Assembly: GCA_902559815.1 (NCBI GenBank)
Contig: CACEJE010000006.1
Span: 10,001 to 63,243, forward strand
Length of the DNA: 53,243 nucleotides
Reading direction: 5' to 3'
Source of the DNA: an uncultured Thiothrix sp.
Lineage (GTDB): Bacteria; Pseudomonadota; Gammaproteobacteria; Poriferisulfidales; GCA-002705445
The notes under the pieces are model-generated. The model was not told the DNA's origin and searched no databases. It saw only the letters and a program-made list of their open reading frames with translations. The position numbers and the translations under genes were made by a program. Position 1 is the first letter of the stretch. Each line of letters starts with the position of its first letter. This document shows, one piece after another, positions 1-8,985 of the stretch.

Positions 1-494
1 TTTTACGAGCACCTATAGATTTTTACAGAATTTCTTCTCACTTCAATAGAAAAAGGCTTCATCCAATATTTAAGACTGTAAGGCCGCATTTAGGCACGGA
101 TTATGCTGCACCAAAAGGTACGCCTATATATTCTACTGGTGATGGTACAATTATCTTTAAAGGCAGAAAAGGTGGTTACGGTAAAACGATAATAATTAAA
201 CATGGGAATATTTATACTACCTTATATGCACATATGTCTAAATATAAAAAAGGTATGCATGTCGGGAAAAAAGTTAAGCAAAAACAAATTATAGGTTATG
301 TAGGTTCAACAGGATATTCAACTGGTCCACACCTGCATTATGAATTCAGAGTAAGAGGAAAACACAAAGATGTAATGAAAGTAAAATTTAAAAAAGGAAA
401 AAAATTAAATAGTAAAAGTATAATTAAAATGAAAGAAAACCATAAATTAAACGAAACAATTTATCTATGGCTAAGAAATAATTACTCAATATGA
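1..494 (+). CDS. M23-family murein endopeptidase (MepM-like), 5' end outside window
   Basis: The reading frame is open from the window edge, so this is the C-terminal part of a longer gene; the ORF track's ATG at 234 is internal. The visible 163 residues are a lysostaphin-type zinc peptidase (LytM) domain: a RISSHF segment, HLGTDYAAP (first zinc His and Asp), a YAHM segment, and GSTGYSTGPHLHYEF, whose HxH supplies the other zinc and catalytic histidines. All metal ligands are present, so it is probably active. The family cuts peptide cross-links of periplasmic peptidoglycan during growth. anmK follows after 4 nt, as in Pseudomonas, where such a peptidase precedes anmK and erpA. The basic tail after the domain is lineage-specific. 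The family is certain; its exact cleavage specificity is not. Confidence 0.9.
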   Translation, partial: LRAPIDFYRISSHFNRKRLHPIFKTVRPHLGTDYAAPKGTPIYSTGDGTIIFKGRKGGYGKTIIIKHGNIYTTLYAHMSKYKKGMHVGKKVKQKQIIGYVGSTGYSTGPHLHYEFRVRGKHKDVMKVKFKKGKKLNSKSIIKMKENHKLNETIYLWLRNNYSI

Positions 495-498
495 AAAA

Positions 499-1641
499 AT
501 GAATTATAAAGATTTATATATAGGGATTTTGACAGGCACAAGTATGGATTCAATAGATTGTGGAATATTTCATTATAATGATAATGAATATAAAATGATT
601 GCCTTTTATGAAAATAATTATCCAGATGATCTAAAAAAAAGAGTTATAAAAAATTATGAAAATTTAAAAAAAGGTCAAAAAAATAGTGTTTTGGATACTG
701 AATTTTCTAAGTTATATGCTAAATATATAAATAAAATACTAATTAAGGAAAACATATCCTCAGCTGACGTTAGAGCGATTGGTATGCACGGACAAACTAT
801 TTCTCATGGTAAACGTAATGGTAAAAATTTTTCTATACAAATTGGATGTCCTGATACTTTAAAAAAAGCAACAAATATATCTGTGATATCAAACTTTAGG
901 CAAACAGATATTGAAAATGGTGGTGAAGGCGCACCCTTAGCTCCGCTGTACCATAATTATATATTTCAACACAAAAGTAGAAATAGAGCTATCATAAATA
1001 TTGGGGGTATTGCCAACATATCATTTATTCCAAAATTTAATTCAAAATTAGCAATCAAAGGATTTGATGTAGGGCCCGGCAATACATTGATAGATTTGTG
1101 GGCTAACGAAAAGTTTCAAATAAAATATGATAAAAATGGCGACATAGCAAAAAAAAATAATATCAATAAAAAACTTTTAAATTTGTTATTAGATGATAAA
1201 TACTTTTCACATAATACAAATACTAAAAGTACTACCACTGAATATTTTTCAAGAGAATGGGTGGCGGAAAAATTAAATAAATTAAATATTAAAAATTTAG
1301 ATGATGGTGACATTCTAGCTACTCTAACTGAACTTACGGCAGTGACAATTTTTAAAGCTATTAGTAAGTATGAAAATATTGATGATGTATATATTTGCGG
1401 TGGTGGAGCATTTAATAAAACTATTTTAGACAGTATTAAGGAAAAAATTTCTTGCCATCAAAATAAAAATAAAATAAAACCTATAACCGTAGAATCTACT
1501 TCAAAAATAAATATTAATCCAAAAAGTGTCGAATCTGGTTTATTTGCTTGGCTTGCGTATAAAAGAATTAAAAATAATGAACTTGACTACTCCAGAATAA
1601 CTGGATCGAAAAAAGTAAAAACTGTTGGCATTATTTACTAA
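499..1641 (+). CDS. anmK: Anhydro-N-acetylmuramic acid kinase
   Basis: This enzyme phosphorylates and ring-opens 1,6-anhydro-MurNAc from recycled peptidoglycan, giving MurNAc-6-phosphate in the cytoplasm. The 380-residue length is normal for the family. Visible signatures are the N-terminal phosphate loop GILTGTSMDSIDCG, GMHGQTISH, NIGGIANIS, the GFDVGPGNTLID segment and the C-terminal CGGGAFN nucleotide-binding motif of the ASKHA fold. It starts 4 nt after the M23 peptidase stop, so the two are probably co-transcribed, linking murein cleavage to recycling. It converges with erpA, with only 3 nt between the stops. Mpl, another recycling enzyme, is also in this window. Confidence 0.97.
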   Translation: MNYKDLYIGILTGTSMDSIDCGIFHYNDNEYKMIAFYENNYPDDLKKRVIKNYENLKKGQKNSVLDTEFSKLYAKYINKILIKENISSADVRAIGMHGQTISHGKRNGKNFSIQIGCPDTLKKATNISVISNFRQTDIENGGEGAPLAPLYHNYIFQHKSRNRAIINIGGIANISFIPKFNSKLAIKGFDVGPGNTLIDLWANEKFQIKYDKNGDIAKKNNINKKLLNLLLDDKYFSHNTNTKSTTTEYFSREWVAEKLNKLNIKNLDDGDILATLTELTAVTIFKAISKYENIDDVYICGGGAFNKTILDSIKEKISCHQNKNKIKPITVESTSKININPKSVESGLFAWLAYKRIKNNELDYSRITGSKKVKTVGIIY

Positions 1642-1644
1642 GTT

Positions 1645-2016
1645 TTATGTAGAAAACGATGACCCGCATCCACAGGTAGTTGTAGCATTAGGGTTTTTAA
1701 TTACAAATTGTGACCCTTCCAAATCTTCTTTATAGTCTATTTCAGCTCCAGAGAGATATTGGAAACTCATTGGATCAACTAATAATGTTACGCCGTTCTT
1801 TTCAATTTGGGTATCGCCGTCCTGGATGTTTTCATCAAATGTAAAACCGTATTGGAATCCAGAGCATCCTCCTCCAGACACAAATACTCTTAATTTAAGA
1901 GAATCATTTTTTTCTTCTTCAATTAAATCTTTTACTTTATTAGCAGCTGCATCTGTAAAAATTAAAAGATCATTACCGTTATAATTTGTTAAGTCTACTT
2001 GCGAAGTTTCTGACAC
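1645..2016 (-). CDS. erpA: A-type iron-sulphur cluster carrier ErpA
   Basis: A HesB/IscA-family carrier that hands Fe-S clusters to apo-targets. The 123-residue protein has [12 protein letters not shown] and the terminal CGCGSSF, which provide the three conserved cluster-binding cysteines. The start is GTG at 2016, supported by a GGAG ribosome binding site 6-7 nt upstream. A second A-type protein, IscA, lies in the isc operon at 28262-28585. This one is assigned ErpA because of its longer N-terminus and its position beside anmK and argC, the usual erpA locus in Pseudomonas-like genomes. ErpA versus IscA function cannot be fully separated by sequence alone. Confidence 0.9.
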   Translation of the reverse strand: MSETSQVDLTNYNGNDLLIFTDAAANKVKDLIEEEKNDSLKLRVFVSGGGCSGFQYGFTFDENIQDGDTQIEKNGVTLLVDPMSFQYLSGAEIDYKEDLEGSQFVIKNPNATTTCGCGSSFST

Positions 2017-2038
2017 AATATTCTCCGTTTAATGTTAA

Positions 2039-2440
2039 TTAAGTAATTGTATTACTATTTTCCTTAGATTCAATATCTATTTTGTGTAGGTCTAACTCTT
2101 CTGCTGAATTACATACTATCAGCCTTCCATCAACTTTTGCACCAACCTCCATTTCTATAGATTTATAATATATATCGCCTTTTATAAGGGCATCTGAGCC
2201 CAATTGTAATAAATCATATGCATAGACATTACCATTTACGGTACCATTAATAGCTAAATTTGTACCATCAACATAACCTTTAACTTTCGATTTATTGTTT
2301 ATATAAAGCATAGATTTAGCACTTTTATCAGCAACTAAAGATCCATCTACTGAAGCTTCAAGGTGCATAGTTCCCTTATAGAATATATTGCCAACTATAG
2401 AGACATCTGAACCTATTAGTGTATTTATTTTTTCAGCCAT
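2039..2440 (-). CDS. Bactofilin family cytoskeletal protein
   Basis: A 133-residue bactofilin (DUF583). The core is a right-handed beta-helix of short repeated turns, visible as GSDVSIVGNIFYKG, LEASVDGSL, SKVKGYVDGTNLAINGTVNG and DALIKGDIYYKS. Bactofilins polymerise without nucleotide and scaffold wall-modifying enzymes or cell-shape structures at the inner membrane. The gene is between erpA and a membrane-anchored coiled-coil protein (DUF6776), 5 nt from the latter, so the two probably act together, perhaps with the nearby M23 peptidase. That functional link is inference from gene order. No Shine-Dalgarno sequence is obvious. Confidence 0.88.
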   Translation of the reverse strand: MAEKINTLIGSDVSIVGNIFYKGTMHLEASVDGSLVADKSAKSMLYINNKSKVKGYVDGTNLAINGTVNGNVYAYDLLQLGSDALIKGDIYYKSIEMEVGAKVDGRLIVCNSAEELDLHKIDIESKENSNTIT

Positions 2441-2445
2441 AATAT

Positions 2446-3195
2446 TTAGTTAGGTTTTAAATTGTATACATGCTTGTAATTATATATCTTACCATTACAT
2501 TGTACATCAATATATAATGCGATAATTTCAATTCCAGCGGGCAAATTAACAGCACCTTCTAATTTTAAATAATTTTTAAAAGATATACTATTATTGGATA
2601 AATTTATTTTTTTTCTTTTAATTGATTTATTATTTTTTTTTATAAAACCATCAATGTAAAATTTATAATTACCCTTAATTTTTTTTTCACTTACATTAGA
2701 AAGCAAAAGAAAAGAATAATTTAAAATACTATTTTTTTTAGCAATACTTGTTTTTACTTGACTTATTGAAATAGGCTCCTTATTTTCTTTACCGTTTAAA
2801 AGAAATTTATAATAATTAATGTCTCTATTAAGTTCTAAAATTTTTTCATCTTTTTCAAATAATCTTGATTGTATTTCTTCAGCTGTTGCAATTTTAAATT
2901 TTACTGCATCTGTATACTTATTAAATATTCCACTAATTTCCTTATTATTATCTTCAAGCTTTTTTATATATAGGGTTTTTTTATCTAAAATATTCTTTAG
3001 TTCATTGACTTGATTGTTTAAAATATAATTTCTCTCATAAGAACTCTTTAAATTACTTAGTAAAAAATTATTTGAAAAATAAATAAAAATAACCGAAGCT
3101 AAAATAACTAGTATAAAGATTATAGTAAATTTTATATATACTGCCTTTTTTGAGGCTATATACAGATTATTATTTTTTAAAAATTTATTACTCAT
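2446..3195 (-). CDS. DUF6776-like membrane-anchored coiled-coil protein
   Basis: A 249-residue protein of unknown function. It has a short basic cytoplasmic N-terminus, one transmembrane helix at about residues 21-41, a coiled coil at about 45-130 and a C-terminal beta-rich domain ending near residue 247. The layout and position between argC and a bactofilin match the DUF6776 proteins found there in Pseudomonas-type genomes. Its ATG overlaps the argC stop as ATGA, so translation is coupled. It may anchor or organise the bactofilin at the inner membrane, but that is inferred from gene order only. Confidence 0.75.
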   Translation of the reverse strand: MSNKFLKNNNLYIASKKAVYIKFTIIFILVILASVIFIYFSNNFLLSNLKSSYERNYILNNQVNELKNILDKKTLYIKKLEDNNKEISGIFNKYTDAVKFKIATAEEIQSRLFEKDEKILELNRDINYYKFLLNGKENKEPISISQVKTSIAKKNSILNYSFLLLSNVSEKKIKGNYKFYIDGFIKKNNKSIKRKKINLSNNSISFKNYLKLEGAVNLPAGIEIIALYIDVQCNGKIYNYKHVYNLKPN

Positions 3196-4202
3196 TTTAA
3201 TGATGTTTTTTCATCAACTCCTAACATTAAATTCATATTTTGAATTGCTTGCCCTGCCGCCCCTTTTAAGAGATTATCTATTGCTGAAACTATTATAAGT
3301 TTATTTTTTTTATTCGCGTGACAAGAAATTGAAACATTATTTGTATTAACTACATCTTTTAGTTCTACAATTTTTGATTCCTCTATATTTATAAAGAATT
3401 CATTTTCATAAAAATTTTTATAAATATTTATAATTTGCTTTTCTGAAATTTTTTCAGTCAAATCTACATATATTGTTTCTATAATTCCTCTGTACACTGA
3501 GAGAACGTGAGGTGTAAAAGTCAATTCAATTGGATTATTTGAAGCTTTACTTAGCTCTTGTGAAATTTCAATTTGATGCCTATGTTGAAAAATATTATAT
3601 GGTATAAGATTATTTTTAATTTGACTTCCTAGCCCAGAATCAATTTTTTGTTTTCCGGCTCCACTAAATCCTGACTTTGCGTCTACTATTATTGTTTTAT
3701 GATCTATAACATTATTTTTCAATAAAGGATAAATTGCTAGTATAGCAGCAGTTGGGTAACATCCCGGGTTGGCTATTATTTTTGATGCCTTAATTTTTTC
3801 TCTATTTAACTCAGTTAAGCCATATACTACATTACACAAATCTTCTGGATGTAAATGTTTTATTTTATAAAAATTTTCCCAATCTTTTTCTGAATCTAGT
3901 CTGAAGTCTGCTGCTAAATCAATTACTTTAGTTCCTGATTTCATTAAAGCGTCATAATACTTCATTACAGTTCCGTTAGGACAAGCAAAAAAAACCAGAT
4001 CATAATTTTCAAAATTTATATCATTAAAATTATTTAAAACATCATCATGTTCTATTAAGTCATTTGAAAATTCTTTAATCTTTTTTCCTGCATTGGTAAA
4101 AGAAAATAAATCTACTTTCTCAATACTTTTGTGTTTTTTGATTAGTTTTACTAACTCTGTTCCAGTTATTCCAGATGCTCCAACTATTGCAATTTTAAAC
4201 AT
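3192..4202 (-). CDS. argC: N-acetyl-gamma-glutamyl-phosphate reductase
   Basis: Third step of arginine biosynthesis: NADPH-dependent reduction of N-acetyl-glutamyl-phosphate to its semialdehyde. It has the N-terminal Rossmann motif IAIVGASGITGTEL, the active-site cysteine in NPGCYPTAA, and a conserved FTPHVLSVYRGI segment carrying the catalytic histidine. The ORF track starts 17 residues too early. The conserved N-terminus begins at MFKIAIVGASG, with an AGAG-type ribosome binding site just upstream, giving 336 residues. The stop overlaps the following DUF6776 start (ATGA). No other arg genes are in the window. Confidence 0.96.
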   Translation of the reverse strand: MFKIAIVGASGITGTELVKLIKKHKSIEKVDLFSFTNAGKKIKEFSNDLIEHDDVLNNFNDINFENYDLVFFACPNGTVMKYYDALMKSGTKVIDLAADFRLDSEKDWENFYKIKHLHPEDLCNVVYGLTELNREKIKASKIIANPGCYPTAAILAIYPLLKNNVIDHKTIIVDAKSGFSGAGKQKIDSGLGSQIKNNLIPYNIFQHRHQIEISQELSKASNNPIELTFTPHVLSVYRGIIETIYVDLTEKISEKQIINIYKNFYENEFFINIEESKIVELKDVVNTNNVSISCHANKKNKLIIVSAIDNLLKGAAGQAIQNMNLMLGVDEKTSLK

Positions 4203-4280
4203 TTTTATCTCTTTTTTTTGGTTTAGTATAATTATACATATATTTGGCGTCAAAAATATTGTAAATAATAATCTAAATTT

Positions 4281-4934
4281 TTAAGCTTTTTTTGTCTTTA
4301 CAGGCTTTTTTCTGCCTGGATAACAAAGAGTACATATTTTGCAACTTAATCCAAAACAACTTCTTGCCTTACAATATTCCCTTCCATAAAATATTATTTG
4401 CAAATGCAGCTTATTCCACGATTTTTTTGGAAATATATTCTTTAAATCCTTTTCTGTTTGCACTACATTTTTCCCACTTGTTAAACCCCATCTTTGTGCC
4501 AACCTGTGTATATGCGTGTCAACGGGAAATGCTGGATGACCAAAACCTTGTGACATCACAACACTTGCTGTCTTGTGTCCAACACCCGGTAGTTTCTCTA
4601 GCTCTTCAAAACTTTCAGGAACTTTTCCATTAAAATCTTTATAAATGATTTTTGAAAGATTTGATATTGCTCTAGATTTTTTTGGAGCTAAACCACAAGG
4701 TTTGATAATCTTATAAATTTCTTCTGTATTAAGTTTACTCATATCTAAAGGATTATTAGCTTTTAAGAAAAGATTTGGGGTAATTTTATTGACCCTCTCG
4801 TCTGTACACTGTGCGCTTAAAAGAACAGCAATTAATAATTCATAAGTATTCCTATGTTTTAAAGGTATAGGTGTATTTGGATATATTTTATTCAAATTTT
4901 TAAGAATAATTGCTGCTCTATCTTGTTTTTTCAT
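4281..4934 (-). CDS. nth: Endonuclease III with atypical cysteine spacing
   Basis: Bifunctional DNA glycosylase/AP lyase for oxidised pyrimidines in base-excision repair. The helix-hairpin-helix LPGVGHKTA carries the catalytic lysine and PVDTHIHRLAQRWGL the catalytic aspartate. The 217-residue length is normal. The C-terminal iron-sulphur motif is unusual. The family norm is C-x6-C-x2-C-x5-C, while here the cysteines read C-x4-C-x4-C-x2-C-x2-C (YCKARSCFGLSCKICTLC). Three of the four usual positions are kept, the second is Gly, and two extra cysteines are present. A [4Fe-4S] cluster may still form with a shifted ligand. Confidence 0.95.
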   Translation of the reverse strand: MKKQDRAAIILKNLNKIYPNTPIPLKHRNTYELLIAVLLSAQCTDERVNKITPNLFLKANNPLDMSKLNTEEIYKIIKPCGLAPKKSRAISNLSKIIYKDFNGKVPESFEELEKLPGVGHKTASVVMSQGFGHPAFPVDTHIHRLAQRWGLTSGKNVVQTEKDLKNIFPKKSWNKLHLQIIFYGREYCKARSCFGLSCKICTLCYPGRKKPVKTKKA

Positions 4935-5005
4935 TATTACTTAATGTTAATATTTAGATATATAGTGTGAATTTTATTATAATTATACATATAATGATAA
5001 GTATG

Positions 5006-5422
5006 ATGCTAATTAAAACATTACATATATTTTTTATGACAGCTTGGTTTGCGGGTCTTTTTTATTTACCAAGACTATTTGTTTACCACTCTATGGCAGA
5101 TGATAAAATAAGCCTTGATCGATTCATTGTTATGGAAAAAAAGCTACTTTATGGAATTATGACCCCGAGTGGTATTTTAACAATTTTTTTTGGTCTTTTA
5201 TTAACATATTTTTATTACCCAATTTATCTTGAGCAAACTTGGTTAGCGCTAAAAATGCTTTTAGTAGCAATTCTAGTCTTTTATCATATTTGGTGTATAA
5301 ATTTATATAAAGATTTTTCAAAAAATGAAAACAAACATTCTCATATTTGGTACAGATGGTTTAATGAATTTCCAGTAGTAATTTTAATATCAATTATCGC
5401 ATTGGCTATATATAAGCCATGA
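5006..5422 (+). CDS. hemJ: HemJ-type protoporphyrinogen IX oxidase
   Basis: A small integral membrane protein with four predicted helices that oxidises protoporphyrinogen IX to protoporphyrin IX in haem synthesis. HemJ hallmarks are LHIFFMTAWFAGLFYLPRLFVYH at the N-terminus, the mid-protein LYGIMTPSG segment and WLALKMLL, whose lysine is conserved. The track ORF begins at 4967, but the conserved N-terminus begins at MLIKTLHIFF, so ATG 5006 (or the adjacent ATG 5003) is preferred, giving 139 residues. It converges with rppH, with 2 nt between the stops. hemL, an early step of the same pathway, is at 8978. Confidence 0.88.
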   Translation: MLIKTLHIFFMTAWFAGLFYLPRLFVYHSMADDKISLDRFIVMEKKLLYGIMTPSGILTIFFGLLLTYFYYPIYLEQTWLALKMLLVAILVFYHIWCINLYKDFSKNENKHSHIWYRWFNEFPVVILISIIALAIYKP

Positions 5423-5424
5423 TT

Positions 5425-5898
5425 CTAATTATCTAAAATTGGTAACAGTTCTTTTAATGCTTGCGTGTACACATTTTTTTTAAAATCAATTACAACTTCT
5501 AGTGGCTTATTTGGCGATGTCCATTGCCAGTCATCAAATTCTGGTCTATTAGATTTATTTAAAATTATACATTTATCGCTAGATGTTAGCCTTAGTAAAA
5601 ACCAAATTTGCTTCTGGCCTAAACACAATTGATTATTTGTTTTTCTTTGGTATTTTTTTGGCAAATCATATTTTAACCAATTTTTTGTTTTACCTAAAAT
5701 TAATACATCATTTGCTTCTAGCCCTACTTCCTCAAACAATTCTCTATACATAGCCTTTTCAGGAGACTCATTCTCAATAAAACCGCCTTGTGGAAATTGC
5801 CAAGAATTTTCTCCATATCTTTTACACATTAAAAGTTTATTTTTAGAGTTGCATATAATAATTCCAACATTTTTTCTATAACCTTTACTATCAATCAT
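5425..5898 (-). CDS. rppH: RNA pyrophosphohydrolase
   Basis: A Nudix hydrolase that removes pyrophosphate from 5'-triphosphate mRNA ends, triggering RNase E decay. The start YRKNVGIIICN, the segment SWQFPQGGF and the Nudix box GGFIENESPEKAMYRELFEEVG are all canonical for RppH. At 157 residues it is slightly shorter than E. coli RppH because the C-terminal extension is reduced. It is divergent from the HAD-IB phosphatase gene at 5962; the same pair is adjacent in Pseudomonas. Confidence 0.93.
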   Translation of the reverse strand: MIDSKGYRKNVGIIICNSKNKLLMCKRYGENSWQFPQGGFIENESPEKAMYRELFEEVGLEANDVLILGKTKNWLKYDLPKKYQRKTNNQLCLGQKQIWFLLRLTSSDKCIILNKSNRPEFDDWQWTSPNKPLEVVIDFKKNVYTQALKELLPILDN

Positions 5899-5961
5899 AT
5901 TATTTCCAAATATAATATTAATTAATACATATTACATAAGATATAATATAAAATAAACATT

Positions 5962-6618
5962 ATGAATATAGCTTTATTTGATTTAGACAATACTCTTATT
6001 AAAGGAGATAGCGACCACGAGTGGGGTAATTTCCTTGTTGAAAATAACTACGTAGACAAAAAATCATATAAAATAAAGAATGATTATTTTTTTGAGCAAT
6101 ATAAAAAAGGTGTTTTATGCCCTAAAGAATTTGCAAAATTTTCATATGAACCCTTAACAAAATATGATTATGAAAATCTATTGATGATGCGTAAAAATTT
6201 TTTTAAAGAAAAAATAAAGCCTTTGGTTTTACCTAAAGCACAAGCATTAATCAAGAAACATAGGGATAATAACGATGTTATAGCTATAGTAACATCTACA
6301 AATTCCTTTATTTCAAAAATTTCTGCTGAATTCTTTAATATTAATCATCTTTTAGCAAGTGAGCCAGAGTTTATTAATAATAAGTTTACTGGCAACCTAG
6401 TTGGTGAGCCCTGTTATCAAGATGGAAAAGTATCAAAAGTTAAAGAATGGATAAAAAATAATAAGTTAAAAAACTCTAAAGATATTTATTTTTATACGGA
6501 TTCGCACAATGATATAAAGTTACTTGAGTTCTCAACTGTTCCTATAGCTGTAGATCCAGATAACATTCTTAAAAAAATATCTATTGAAAATAATTGGAAT
6601 ATAATAAGTCTTAGATAA
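5962..6618 (+). CDS. HAD-IB family phosphatase (SerB-like)
   Basis: A 218-residue haloacid-dehalogenase phosphatase of the phosphoserine-phosphatase-like IB group. Motif I ALFDLDNTLIKGDSD carries the nucleophile Asp and acid/base Asp. Motif II is the threonine/serine in AIVTSTNSF, and motif III/IV lies around KVSKVKEW and YTDSHNDIKLL. An all-helical cap lies between motifs I and II. Members of this subgroup dephosphorylate small phosphomonoesters; the substrate here is unknown. It is divergent from rppH, as in Pseudomonas. Calling it SerB would be unsafe. Confidence 0.85.
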   Translation: MNIALFDLDNTLIKGDSDHEWGNFLVENNYVDKKSYKIKNDYFFEQYKKGVLCPKEFAKFSYEPLTKYDYENLLMMRKNFFKEKIKPLVLPKAQALIKKHRDNNDVIAIVTSTNSFISKISAEFFNINHLLASEPEFINNKFTGNLVGEPCYQDGKVSKVKEWIKNNKLKNSKDIYFYTDSHNDIKLLEFSTVPIAVDPDNILKKISIENNWNIISLR

Positions 6619-6621
6619 ATA

Positions 6622-7527
6622 TTATAATAATTTTTTTATCTCATTCGATAATGTGTGATTCTGTGTTCCGTAATGACTGACTTTTAATGCACCTAAAGCA
6701 GATGACAATTCACCAATCTTCTCAATTGGCATTTTATTCATAATCCCATAAATCAAACCTGCTCTATATGCGTCGCCGCATCCAGTTGGGTCCTTTGCAT
6801 CACTAATTTTTTTTGTAGGAATATTATGTATATTTTCTTTATCGTAAATTACCGAACCATCTTTTCCCTTAGTTACAATTAAAATTTTACCCTGCTGGGT
6901 GATATCTTTATAATTTATTCCAGTAACTTCATTGTAAAGTTTAAATTCGTAATCATTCATAATAATCCAATTAGCATTATCTGAAAAAAATATTAACTCA
7001 TCACGATTAAACATTGGCATTCCTTGCCCTGGGTCAAATACATAAGGAATTTTCATATCTATTAATTGTTTTGTGTGCTCGAGCATTCCATTTCTACCAT
7101 CAGGGGATATTAGTCCAAGAACTATTGATTGATCATCTGGAATTATTAATTGATTAGAATATTGCATTGCACCTGGGTGAAATGTTGTAATTTGATTTGA
7201 TTGATTATCGGTAGTTATATATGCCTGCGCTGTATAGCTATCCTCAATGACTTTAATAAAATCAGTTATGATGTTATTTTTTTTCATCCAGTCTAAGTAT
7301 GGTTGTGCATCCTTACCAAGAGTTCCTAGAGCTATAGCGTTGCAGTTAATTAGACTACAGTTATATATAATATTCCCCGCACATCCTCCAAATTCCCTTC
7401 TTAAGCTATCACAAAGAAAAGAAACATTTATATTATCAAGTTCAGTAGCAATCAAGTGGTCCTTGAAAGCTTTTTCAAAACTCAAAATATTGTCATAAGC
7501 GAAAGAACCGCAGACAACAGCTTTCAT
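6622..7527 (-). CDS. PfkB-family carbohydrate/nucleoside kinase
   Basis: A 301-residue ribokinase-fold kinase. It shows VCGSFAYDNIL at the N-terminus, FGGCAGNIIYN (PfkB signature 1 region, substrate binding) and DPTGCGDAYRAGL (signature 2, with anion hole and catalytic Asp). The overall pattern resembles proteins annotated as adenosine kinase or unspecified sugar kinase in proteobacteria. It is monocistronic, convergent with the HAD phosphatase and divergent from thiD across an 82-nt gap. The substrate is not assignable from sequence; adenosine or a nucleoside is the best guess. Confidence 0.85.
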   Translation of the reverse strand: MKAVVCGSFAYDNILSFEKAFKDHLIATELDNINVSFLCDSLRREFGGCAGNIIYNCSLINCNAIALGTLGKDAQPYLDWMKKNNIITDFIKVIEDSYTAQAYITTDNQSNQITTFHPGAMQYSNQLIIPDDQSIVLGLISPDGRNGMLEHTKQLIDMKIPYVFDPGQGMPMFNRDELIFFSDNANWIIMNDYEFKLYNEVTGINYKDITQQGKILIVTKGKDGSVIYDKENIHNIPTKKISDAKDPTGCGDAYRAGLIYGIMNKMPIEKIGELSSALGALKVSHYGTQNHTLSNEIKKLL

Positions 7528-7609
7528 ATAATAATCTCCAAAATTTTAAACTATAATAATAATAAGTATATTATACTATATGTTATACATATAAAGATTT
7601 AATTAACAA

Positions 7610-8383
7610 ATGAAGAAAAAGAAAATTATACTCCTTATTGGAGGTCATGATCCAACCGGTGGAGCAGGAATTGGAGCAGATATTGAAACTGCCAGTTACT
7701 TTAATTTTCATAGCCTATCAATTTTAACGTGCTCAACAATTCAAAATAGTAACGGAGTATATAAAATAAATAACATGCCAAAAAATTATATATACGAATC
7801 ATATAAAAAAATAATTGAAGAATTTAAAATAAATGTCATTAAGATAGGATTATTACCATCTATACAGTCTTCAAGTGAAGTATTAAAGATAATAAATGAT
7901 AAAAAACTTAAAAACATACCTATAATTGCTGATCCTATTATAAGATCTGGCAGAAATAATATTTTAAATTCAAATAAAAATTTAAAATTTCTTATTGAAA
8001 ATATATATCCAAAAGTCAAATTAATAACACCAAATTTTTATGAATATGAACAACTAAAAAAATTTACAGATAATTTTAAGAAAAATAAATTTAAGAATAT
8101 TTTAATCACAAATTATGAAAATAGCACAAAAACAATTACGTTAAAATTAAAAAAAAATAGTGTTACTAAGCAAAAAAGTTATTTTATAAAAAAATATAAT
8201 AAAGACTTTCACGGCACAGGGTGCACTTTTTCTACAGCATTAGCTTGTAATATTGCAATGAAAAATAGTATAGAAAATTCTATAGACATTTCTTTAGATT
8301 ATATTTCTAAAACATTAAAAACATCAACAGTATCTGGATTAAGCCAAGATTATTTGAATAGAACAACAAAATGGTTTACTTAA
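7610..8383 (+). CDS. thiD: Hydroxymethylpyrimidine (phosphate) kinase
   Basis: Phosphorylates HMP and HMP-P for thiamine synthesis or salvage. The N-terminal GGHDPTGGAGIGADIET matches the ThiD GHDPSGGAG form, and HGTGCTFSTALA carries the catalytic cysteine/anion hole. At 257 residues it is normal length. The central part is lysine-rich and less conserved, in line with the low GC. The stop overlaps thiE as TAATG. The thiD-thiE-hemL order is shared with Pseudomonas. Confidence 0.93.
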   Translation: MKKKKIILLIGGHDPTGGAGIGADIETASYFNFHSLSILTCSTIQNSNGVYKINNMPKNYIYESYKKIIEEFKINVIKIGLLPSIQSSSEVLKIINDKKLKNIPIIADPIIRSGRNNILNSNKNLKFLIENIYPKVKLITPNFYEYEQLKKFTDNFKKNKFKNILITNYENSTKTITLKLKKNSVTKQKSYFIKKYNKDFHGTGCTFSTALACNIAMKNSIENSIDISLDYISKTLKTSTVSGLSQDYLNRTTKWFT

Positions 8384-8985
8384 TGAAAGGCATATATGCA
8401 ATACTAGATGAGGGTAACTTTAATTTTAAAAAATTAGATATCTATATACATAAAATGATTGATATGAAAATTAAATTCTTCCAAATAAGAATAAAATCCT
8501 CAATTACTAAAGAAAAAATAAATGCTATCAGGAAAATAAAAAAATTGTGTTTAGAAAAAAATTGTATACTTTTAATAAATGATAATATTGAATTAGCTAA
8601 AAATTTAGATTTAGATGGAATTCATATAGGTGCAAATGATATTGATATAATAAATGCTAGGAGGATACTAGGAGAAAAAAAAATTATAGGTGTTTCTTGC
8701 TATAATAATGTTAAGTTAGCCTTACAAGCAGAAGAACGAAATGCCTCATACGTATCATTTGGCAGTTTATATAAAACCAAAACTAAAGAAAAACCTGTAG
8801 AATTAGAAATAAAAACTGTAAAAGAAGCTAAAAATGTTATAAAAATTCCTATTTGTGTAATAGGAGGTATTAATAAAGATAATATTCATAAGGTAATTAA
8901 ATTAAATTGTGATCTAATTGCTATATCGAACGGTTTATCGTCTATTGACAAGATAAATAAAATATCAAAAATATATTATGGTTAA
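8383..8985 (+). CDS. thiE: Thiamine-phosphate synthase
   Basis: A TIM-barrel enzyme joining HMP-PP and thiazole phosphate to form thiamine monophosphate. It shows FQIRIK, LLINDNIELA, DGIHIGANDI, IGVSCYNN, YVSFGSLYKTKTK and ICVIGGINKDNI, covering the substrate and diphosphate loops. The track starts at 8371, but MKGIYAILDE at 8383 matches the family N-terminus and gives a TAATG coupling with thiD. The protein is then 200 residues. It overlaps hemL by 8 nt. Confidence 0.92.
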   Translation: MKGIYAILDEGNFNFKKLDIYIHKMIDMKIKFFQIRIKSSITKEKINAIRKIKKLCLEKNCILLINDNIELAKNLDLDGIHIGANDIDIINARRILGEKKIIGVSCYNNVKLALQAEERNASYVSFGSLYKTKTKEKPVELEIKTVKEAKNVIKIPICVIGGINKDNIHKVIKLNCDLIAISNGLSSIDKINKISKIYYG

